DNA of 46,227 nucleotides. Source: Synechococcus sp. BO 8801. Its GTDB lineage: Bacteria > Cyanobacteriota > Cyanobacteriia > PCC-6307 > Cyanobiaceae. This document shows positions 41,345 to 46,227 of the stretch, piece after piece; position 1 is the first letter of the stretch, and each line of letters starts with the position of its first letter. Made by a program: the position numbers and the translations under genes. The stretch is taken from the NCBI RefSeq assembly GCF_002252675.1, contig NZ_NQKY01000008.1, forward strand, positions 1-46,227. The letters run 5' to 3'. The notes beneath the pieces are model-generated. The model saw nothing but the letters and a program-made list of their open reading frames with translations. It searched no databases and was not told where the DNA came from.

Positions 41345-42041
41345 CGGCGCGCAGGGCCTGCATCAGGGCCACGCCCCGGCTCGTGCCCAGCCGGCCGGCA
41401 CCGGCCGCCACCAGGGCGAGGGCCTGGTCGAGATCGGCGATGCCACCGGCGGCCTTCACCGCCGCCCGGCCCCTGGCCAGGGCCACCAGCCGGGCCACCT
41501 GCTCCGGGGTCACCGCTGGGCCGAAGCCGCTGCCGGTCTTGAGATGGCGCACCCCGGCATCGATGCTGATCTCCACCAGCAGCTCCAGGGCCTCGGGGTC
41601 GAGGCGGCCCATCTCCAGGATCACCTTGACCGGCAGGCCCAGGTCGGTGATGGCCGCCAGGTCGTCGAGCACGGCGGTGCCATCGCCATCGGCAAGGGCC
41701 CCGAAATCGGGCACCACGTCCAGCTCGTCGGCACCGGCGGCGGCGGCCCACTCCGCCTCGGCCCGCTTGATCGCCGCCGGGATGGCCCCGAAGGGGAAAC
41801 CCACCACGGCGACCAGCTTCACCGCCCCGTCGACCGGCAGCCGCTCACGGGCCACCGGCAGCCAGCGGGAGGCCAGGCACACCCCGGCGAAGCCGAAGTG
41901 GCGGGCCTCATCGCAGCAGCGGAGGATGGCCTCCCGGCCCCGGTGGGGGTCCAGGAGGGCGTGGTCGATCAGGGGGGCGAGGTCGGGCCGTTCGGGCTCC
42001 CGCTCAGGTGTCACGGGCCTGGATGACGCCGAATCCGCCAT
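41337..42041 (-). CDS. deoC: Deoxyribose-phosphate aldolase
   Basis: DeoC splits 2-deoxyribose 5-phosphate to glyceraldehyde 3-phosphate and acetaldehyde. The 234-residue TIM barrel has LIDHALLDP near the N-terminus, VAVVGFPFG, ADELDVVPDFG with catalytic Asp, VKVILEMGRL, and VRHLKTGSGFGP with the Schiff-base lysine, then VKAAGGIADLDQAL. ATG 42041 would overlap hpf by 38 bases; GTG 42014 gives a shorter N-terminus of family length and an 11-base overlap, so the start is open. It is one of few catabolic genes in the window and may salvage deoxynucleosides. Confidence 0.93.
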   Translation of the reverse strand: MADSASSRPVTPEREPERPDLAPLIDHALLDPHRGREAILRCCDEARHFGFAGVCLASRWLPVARERLPVDGAVKLVAVVGFPFGAIPAAIKRAEAEWAAAAGADELDVVPDFGALADGDGTAVLDDLAAITDLGLPVKVILEMGRLDPEALELLVEISIDAGVRHLKTGSGFGPAVTPEQVARLVALARGRAAVKAAGGIADLDQALALVAAGAGRLGTSRGVALMQALRAGA

Positions 42042-42591
42042 GGTTGCGGCGGTAGACCACCTGGATCTGGCCCGTGGCCGCGTCCCGGAACACGTAGAAA
42101 TCGTGATCGATCACATCCAGCTGATGCAGGGCCTCCTCCAGGTCCATCGCCGGCATGGCGAAGTACTTGCGGCGTACGCCGCGGTGGGGCACGGCGGGCT
42201 CGAGGCCATCGGTGAGGGAGCCCCCGGGGTCGGGCAGCGTGGCAGCCCCGGCTTCCTCGGCCGCGGCGGAGCGGTGCACCGGACCCTGGGTGCGCTCCTG
42301 GAGACGGTCCTTGTAGCGGGTCAGCTGGCGGCTCAGCTTGGTGGCCACCAGATCGATGCTGGCGTAGAGGTTCTCGCTGCGTTCCTGGGCCCGGATCACC
42401 ACCCCGTTGGCGAAGACCGTGACTTCCGCCGTCTGCTGCGGCACACGGGGATTGCGGGCCACCGACAGATGCACGTCGGCTTCCTTGACGATGCCATCGA
42501 AGTGGCTGATGGCGCGATTGAGCTTGGCTTCGGTGTACTCCCTGATCGCCGGTGTGACGTCGAGATTGCGGCCGTGGATCAGCAGTTTCAT
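42004..42591 (-). CDS. hpf: Ribosome hibernation promoting factor, long form (LrtA)
   Basis: Long HPF binds the 30S decoding site and dimerises ribosomes into inactive 100S particles in dark or starved cells; the cyanobacterial gene is known as lrtA, a light-repressed transcript. The 195-residue product has the HPF/RaiA domain (1-100): KLLIHGRNLDVTPAIREYTE, HLSVARNPRVPQQTAEVTVF, ENLYASIDLVATKLSRQL; then a linker and the C-terminal dimerisation domain RRKYFAMPAMDLEEALHQLD, HDFYVFRDAATGQIQVVYRR. A GGAGG ribosome binding site (42607-42603) precedes ATG 42591 by 11 bases, and lies partly in a hairpin. Confidence 0.96.
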   Translation of the reverse strand: MKLLIHGRNLDVTPAIREYTEAKLNRAISHFDGIVKEADVHLSVARNPRVPQQTAEVTVFANGVVIRAQERSENLYASIDLVATKLSRQLTRYKDRLQERTQGPVHRSAAAEEAGAATLPDPGGSLTDGLEPAVPHRGVRRKYFAMPAMDLEEALHQLDVIDHDFYVFRDAATGQIQVVYRRNHGGFGVIQARDT

Positions 42592-42602
42592 TCGGGTGCC
42601 TG

Positions 42603-42626
42603 CCTCCAGAGGAATTCTGGCTCTGG
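42603..42626 (-). promoter_or_regulatory. Hairpin overlapping the hpf ribosome binding site
   Basis: On the minus strand CCAGAG (42626-42621) pairs with CTCTGG (42611-42606) around a nine-base loop, and the GGAGG ribosome binding site (42607-42603) begins in the last two bases of the stem. The whole leader to lipB is only 63 bases and divergent. lrtA messages in other cyanobacteria are controlled through their leader, so this could tune translation or stability. It may also serve as an operator for either gene. Confidence 0.4.
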
Positions 42627-42654
42627 GACAACCTCAAGCTAGGAACGCTGTTGC

Positions 42655-43371
42655 ATGGCCCCCAACACTCCCGCAATTCTTTTTGAAGCCCCGGCTCCGG
42701 TGCCCTTCCCGCTGGCCTGGGAGTGGCAGCGCCAACTGCAGCGGCGCCGGCTCGACGATCCCGCCGTGCCCGACGCCCTTCTGCTGCTGCAGCACACCCC
42801 CTGCTACACCCTGGGCCGGGGGGCCAGCCTGGAGCACCTCGGCTTCGATCCGGCCGATCCGCCCCTGCCGCTGCACCGCATCGACCGCGGCGGCGAGGTG
42901 ACCCACCACCTGCCCGGCCAGCTGGTGCTCTACCCGGTGCTCGATCTCCAGCGCCACGGCGGCGACCTGCACCTCTATCTGCGGGCCCTCGAGGACGTGG
43001 TGCTGGCGGTGCTGCAGGAGCTGGGGCTGGAGGGGGAGCGCATCGAGGGCCTCACCGGGGTCTGGCTGGAGGGCCGCAAGCTGGCGGCGATCGGGGTCGG
43101 CGCCCGCCGCTGGATCAGCCAGCACGGCCTGGCGCTGAATGTCGACTGCTCCCTGGAGGGCTTCGGCGCGATCGTCCCCTGCGGGCTCAGCGACCGGCCG
43201 GTGGGACGGCTGGTGGACTGGCGGCCCTGCCTCACCCCCGAGCAGGTGGCGCCGCTGCTGCTGGCGGCCTTCGCCCGCCGTTTCGGACTGACCCTGCGGC
43301 CGCCGGGGCCACAGGAGGGACTGGCTGGCCTGGGGGAGGGGGGAGACCGGTCGGGACTGGGAGAATCCTGA
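42655..43371 (+). CDS. lipB: Octanoyl-[ACP]:protein octanoyltransferase
   Basis: LipB moves octanoyl groups from ACP to lipoyl domains, the first step of lipoylation; targets include the pyruvate dehydrogenase E2 encoded at the right end of this window. The 238-residue product has [12 protein letters not shown], the signature [36 protein letters not shown] with catalytic Lys142, and VPCGLSD with the acyl-accepting Cys176. The C-terminal 25 residues are Gly-rich and atypical. ATG 42655 is in good context for length. The next gene starts 27 bases later. Confidence 0.95.
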   Translation: MAPNTPAILFEAPAPVPFPLAWEWQRQLQRRRLDDPAVPDALLLLQHTPCYTLGRGASLEHLGFDPADPPLPLHRIDRGGEVTHHLPGQLVLYPVLDLQRHGGDLHLYLRALEDVVLAVLQELGLEGERIEGLTGVWLEGRKLAAIGVGARRWISQHGLALNVDCSLEGFGAIVPCGLSDRPVGRLVDWRPCLTPEQVAPLLLAAFARRFGLTLRPPGPQEGLAGLGEGGDRSGLGES

Positions 43372-43398
43372 TTTCCCGTTGCTCCACACCGGCCGCCC

Positions 43399-45348
43399 AT
43401 GAACGCCAGAGCCGAGATCCACTGGGGCGGCAGCCCACGGGACCGCCGTGCCCTTGAAGGTCGCGCTGACTGGAGCTGGCTCGAGGGGCTCGAGGGCCTC
43501 TGGCCGGAACTGGAGCGGCTGCATGGCCCCCGGGTGGCCCTGGAAGCCCCCCACGGCCGCCATCCGGAGATGCTCCGCTACGACGAGCTGCGCCAGGCGA
43601 TCGACCGGGCGGCGGCGGCCTTTGCCGATCTGGGGGTGGGGCCCGGCGATGTGGTGGCCCTGTTCGCGGAGAACGGTCCCCGCTGGCTGGTGGCCGACCA
43701 GGGGCTGATGCGGGCCGGGGCGGCCGATGCCGTGCGCGGCAGCGCGGCGCCGGCCGAGGAGCTGCGCTACATCCTCGAGGACGCCGGCGCGGTGGGGGCG
43801 GTGCTGGAGTCGGCCGCCCTGCTCGAGCGGCTGGCCCTCGACGGGCCGGCCCTGCAGCGGCTGAGCTTCATCGTGCTGCTGGAGGGGGAGGCCCCGGCCG
43901 TTCCCCTGTCGCTGCCCTGCCTCACCTGGGAGGCCCTGCTGGAGCGCGGCGCCGCCAGCCCCCTGCCGCCCGTCCCCACGGGAGGGCCCGGGCGGCTGGC
44001 CACGCTTCTGTACACCTCCGGCACCACCGGCCAGCCCAAGGGCGTGCCCCTCAGCCACGCCAACTTCCTGCACCAGCTGGGCACCCTGGGGGTGGCGGTG
44101 TCGCCGAGCCCCGGCGATCACGTGCTGTCCGTGCTGCCGATCTGGCATGCCTACGAGCGCACCGCCGAGTACTTCCTGCTCAGCTGCGGCTGCCGCCAGA
44201 CCTACACCACCCTCAAGCAGCTGCGTTCCGACCTGCAGAAGGTCCGGCCCCAGTACCTGATCAGCGTGCCGCGGCTGTGGGAGGCCCTGCTCTCGGGCTT
44301 CGAGGACGCCCTGGCCGCCATGCCCGCCTCCCGCCAGCGCCTGCTGCGCCGGGCCCTCGCCGTCAGCCGGGCCTTCCACCGGCGGCGGCGGGTGGCCCTC
44401 GATCTCACCCTGAAGCAGGAAACAGCGGCCGACCGGCTTCTGGCCGCCGGCGGCGCCCTGCTGCTCTGGCCGCTGCATGGGGCGGCCGGCGCCCTGCTGT
44501 GGCCGAAGGTGCGCGGCCAGCTGGTGGGCGGTCGGCTGCGCACCGCCATCAGCGGCGGCGGGGCCCTGGCCATCCACGTGGACGGCTTCTTTGAGGCCGT
44601 CGGCATCGAGCTGCTGGTGGGCTACGGCCTCACCGAGACCAGCCCGGTTCTCGCCTGCCGCCGGCCCTGGAGCAACCGCCGTGGCAGCGCCGGCCAGCCC
44701 CTGCCGGACACCGCCCTGAAGGTGGTGGATCCCGTCACCAGGGCCTCGCTCCCGGTGGGCGAGCGGGGGCTGGTGCTGGCCAGGGGGCCCCAGGTGATGG
44801 GGGGCTACCACAACAAGCCCGAGGCCACGGCGAAGGTGCTGGATGGCGAGGGTTGGTTCGACACCGGCGACCTGGGCCTGCTGCTGGCCGATGGAACCCT
44901 GGTGCTGACCGGCCGCGCCAAGGACACGATCGTGCTCAGCAGTGGCGAGAACATCGAGCCCGGCCCCCTGGAGGAGGCCCTGGTGGCCTCGCCGCTGGTG
45001 GAGCAGGTGATGCTGGTGGGCCAGGACCGCAAGCAGCTCGGGGGCCTGGTGGTGCCGAAGGCGGAGGTGCTGCAGGCGTTCGCCGCCGAGGCCAATCTCC
45101 CCTGCCCTGAGCCCGGGGAGCCTGGTGCCGGCGCCGATCCGGCCCTGCTGCGGGCCCTCTGCCGCGAGTGCAACCGCCTGCTGGCGGCCCGGCCGGGCTC
45201 CCGGGCCGACGAGCGCCTCGGCGGCGTGTCCCTGGTGGAGCCCTTCAGCATCGACAACGGCCTGCTCACCCAGACCCTCAAGCAACGCCGCGATCGGATC
45301 GCCGAGCGGGACCGCGGCGCCATCGCCGCGCTCTACGGCGAGAGCTGA
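43399..45348 (+). CDS. aas: AMP-forming long-chain acyl-ACP/CoA synthetase
   Basis: Cyanobacterial Aas activates free fatty acids from membrane turnover and links them to ACP. The 649-residue product is an AMP-binding enzyme: P-loop-like TLLYTSGTTGQPKGVPLSHANF, LPIWHAYERTAEYFLLSCG, the VGYGLTETSPVLACRRP core motif, WFDTGDLGLLLADGTLVLTGRAKDTIVLSSGENIEP with the ATP-binding Asp and hinge, and the C-terminal SIDNGLLTQTLKQRRDRI carrying the catalytic Lys region. Length and motifs fit the long-chain FadD15/Aas group, and acyl-ACP specificity is inferred from the host lineage. It is downstream of lipB and upstream of YlqD on one strand. Confidence 0.93.
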   Translation: MNARAEIHWGGSPRDRRALEGRADWSWLEGLEGLWPELERLHGPRVALEAPHGRHPEMLRYDELRQAIDRAAAAFADLGVGPGDVVALFAENGPRWLVADQGLMRAGAADAVRGSAAPAEELRYILEDAGAVGAVLESAALLERLALDGPALQRLSFIVLLEGEAPAVPLSLPCLTWEALLERGAASPLPPVPTGGPGRLATLLYTSGTTGQPKGVPLSHANFLHQLGTLGVAVSPSPGDHVLSVLPIWHAYERTAEYFLLSCGCRQTYTTLKQLRSDLQKVRPQYLISVPRLWEALLSGFEDALAAMPASRQRLLRRALAVSRAFHRRRRVALDLTLKQETAADRLLAAGGALLLWPLHGAAGALLWPKVRGQLVGGRLRTAISGGGALAIHVDGFFEAVGIELLVGYGLTETSPVLACRRPWSNRRGSAGQPLPDTALKVVDPVTRASLPVGERGLVLARGPQVMGGYHNKPEATAKVLDGEGWFDTGDLGLLLADGTLVLTGRAKDTIVLSSGENIEPGPLEEALVASPLVEQVMLVGQDRKQLGGLVVPKAEVLQAFAAEANLPCPEPGEPGAGADPALLRALCRECNRLLAARPGSRADERLGGVSLVEPFSIDNGLLTQTLKQRRDRIAERDRGAIAALYGES

Positions 45349-45407
45349 CCCCATGGTTGACCGGATCCCCCGTCGCCTGACAGCCTGAGCCCTGCACCTG
45401 AAGTCCC

Positions 45408-45851
45408 ATGGCCGACGGCAACAGCCTCAACATCAAGCGATCGATCACGGTGCGCGCCGTGGTGACGCCGCGCTGGAAGGAGGATGCCGAGCGGGAGCTC
45501 AGCAATGCGCTCACCAATTTCGACCAGCAGCTGGCCCAGCTGGAGCAGGAGGGGCAGCGGCTGGTCGATGAGATCCGTCGTCAGAGCGCCAATCCCCTCG
45601 ATCCCCGCGTGCAGGAACAGGTGGGTTCGGTGCAGCAGCAGGTGGCGGCCAAGCGCGCCGAGTTCGAGGAACAGAAGCGCCAGGTGCTCGACCAGCAGCG
45701 CCAGGTGCGGGAGCTGGAGATGGAGCAGGTGGTGGAGCAGGGCCAGATCGAGAGCTTCTGCGACGTCCAGGTGGGCGACAACCTGGTGCAGAAGCTGCAG
45801 GTGGCGGTGCTGGTGCGGGATGGGGTGATTGAGGCGATCGAGGGGGGCTGA
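45408..45851 (+). CDS. YlqD family protein
   Basis: YlqD proteins are small, of unknown function, found in Firmicutes and cyanobacteria. The 147-residue product starts with a beta-strand region (SLNIKRSITVRAVVTPRWKEDA), has a long central coiled coil rich in Gln and Glu (residues 30-110, with LEQEGQRLVDEIRRQ and QQQVAAKRAEFEEQKRQVL), and ends with a beta part VQVGDNLVQKLQVAVLVRDGVIEAI. That arrangement matches the family. No membrane or enzymatic motif is seen. It lies 59 bases after aas and 46 bases before the E2 gene. Confidence 0.87.
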   Translation: MADGNSLNIKRSITVRAVVTPRWKEDAERELSNALTNFDQQLAQLEQEGQRLVDEIRRQSANPLDPRVQEQVGSVQQQVAAKRAEFEEQKRQVLDQQRQVRELEMEQVVEQGQIESFCDVQVGDNLVQKLQVAVLVRDGVIEAIEGG

Positions 45852-45897
45852 TCCTTCCGCCACCTAAAATCCCCCCCATCACAGAGGCAGTCCCCCG

Positions 45898-46227
45898 TTG
45901 GCCACCCACGAAATCTTCATGCCGGCCCTCAGCTCCACCATGACGGAGGGCAAGATCGTGGAGTGGCTCAAGAAACCCGGTGAGCGGGTCGAGCGGGGCG
46001 AGTCGGTGCTCGTGGTCGAGTCCGACAAGGCGGACATGGATGTGGAGGCCTTCCAGGAGGGGTTCCTGGCGGCCGTGCTGATGGAGGCGGGCAGCACCGC
46101 GCCGGTGGGCGAAACGATCGGCCTGATCGTGGAAACCGAAGCGGAGATCGCGGCGGCCAGGGCCGCGGCCCCGGCCCCTGCCGCGGCGGCCCCCGCAGCG
46201 GTGGCGCCCGCAGCCGCCCCACCGGCC
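45898..46227 (+). CDS. pdhC: Dihydrolipoamide acetyltransferase, pyruvate dehydrogenase E2 (partial)
   Basis: E2 carries the swinging lipoyl arm and makes acetyl-CoA in the pyruvate dehydrogenase core. Only the first 110 codons are present; the gene runs off the window. The lipoyl domain is complete: ATHEIFMPALSSTMTEGKI, then VLVVESDKADMDVEAF with lipoylated Lys44, and GETIGLIVETEAEI, followed by an Ala/Pro-rich flexible linker. The start is TTG 45898, with GAGG about eight bases before it; no ATG is available before the conserved N-terminus. Its E3 partner (lpdA) and the lipoylation gene lipB are both in this window. Confidence 0.93.
   Translation, partial: MATHEIFMPALSSTMTEGKIVEWLKKPGERVERGESVLVVESDKADMDVEAFQEGFLAAVLMEAGSTAPVGETIGLIVETEAEIAAARAAAPAPAAAAPAAVAPAAAPPA

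Noticed and set aside
42634-45354. A 906-codon minus-strand frame opposite lipB and aas
   Set aside because: It is low-complexity Gln/Gly/His-rich sequence without domains, and lies fully antisense to two genes with intact catalytic motifs.
1-46227. CRISPR arrays, insertion sequences, integrases, prophage genes
   Set aside because: No regularly spaced repeats of 25-40 bases, transposase, integrase or phage structural genes were seen on either strand.

Overview
The window looks like chromosomal DNA of a GC-rich picocyanobacterium of the Cyanobium / freshwater-brackish Synechococcus type (inference from gene content, no search was run). Pointers are the rpmH-rnpA-PH protein-yidC-DUF177-ycf46 block, AroH-type chorismate mutase, a DUF2808 protein, a long-form HPF/LrtA, an acyl-ACP synthetase, YlqD, and the order lpdA-trpC. 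Coding density is very high, with many ATGA overlaps; no gene-free stretch reaches 300 bases.

Layout. 1-7158: core metabolism, with folC (cut by the window edge), argD, tRNA-Leu(CAA) and murA on the minus strand, then tRNA-Leu(CAG), an 82-aa protein of unknown function, a SpoU-type RNA methyltransferase, lpdA and trpC on the plus strand. 7190-15967: the unusual part, a class III-like polyphosphate kinase 2 (minus) divergent from a seven-gene V/A-type ATPase operon (plus; B, D, I, K, E, DUF2764, A). 15925-19637: methyltransferase, MFS protein, sulfotransferase-like protein and rpsD with a clear terminator, all minus. 19703-23663: yidD, a glutaredoxin-like protein, murE, aqpZ and an MscS channel, all plus. 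23713-31648: PLP enzyme, small membrane protein, ycf46, DUF177, yidC, PH protein, rnpA, rpmH, DUF2808, aroH and sppA, all minus. 31746-35888: EamA transporter, a GT4 glycosyltransferase and an ArnT-like membrane glycosyltransferase, plus. 35882-42591: histidine kinase with receiver-only regulator, a GT4 glycosyltransferase, MFS protein, recO, deoC and hpf, minus. 42655-46227: lipB, acyl-ACP synthetase, YlqD and the start of the pyruvate dehydrogenase E2 gene, plus.

How the genes work together. Most of the window is housekeeping: amino acid synthesis, peptidoglycan precursors, ribosome parts, membrane insertion, lipoate/PDH chemistry, and envelope glycosylation. The candidate system is the ppk2/V-ATPase divergon. 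The ATPase has the reduced subunit set known from chlamydiae, spirochaetes and Bacteroidetes (no F or G subunit, DUF2764 in place of C), but its gene order is a circular permutation of the one I know for that type. The 282-bp region shared with ppk2 holds four tandem 11-bp units (8160-8203), the spacing bound by PhoB/OmpR-family regulators. Together with aqpZ and mscS about 6 kb downstream this could serve ion, phosphate or osmotic homeostasis; that is inference.

Other points are two leucine tRNA genes each lying 10-11 bp before a start codon, a Big2-like insertion in YidC, a 15-bp tandem array near 25037, and several hairpin leaders.
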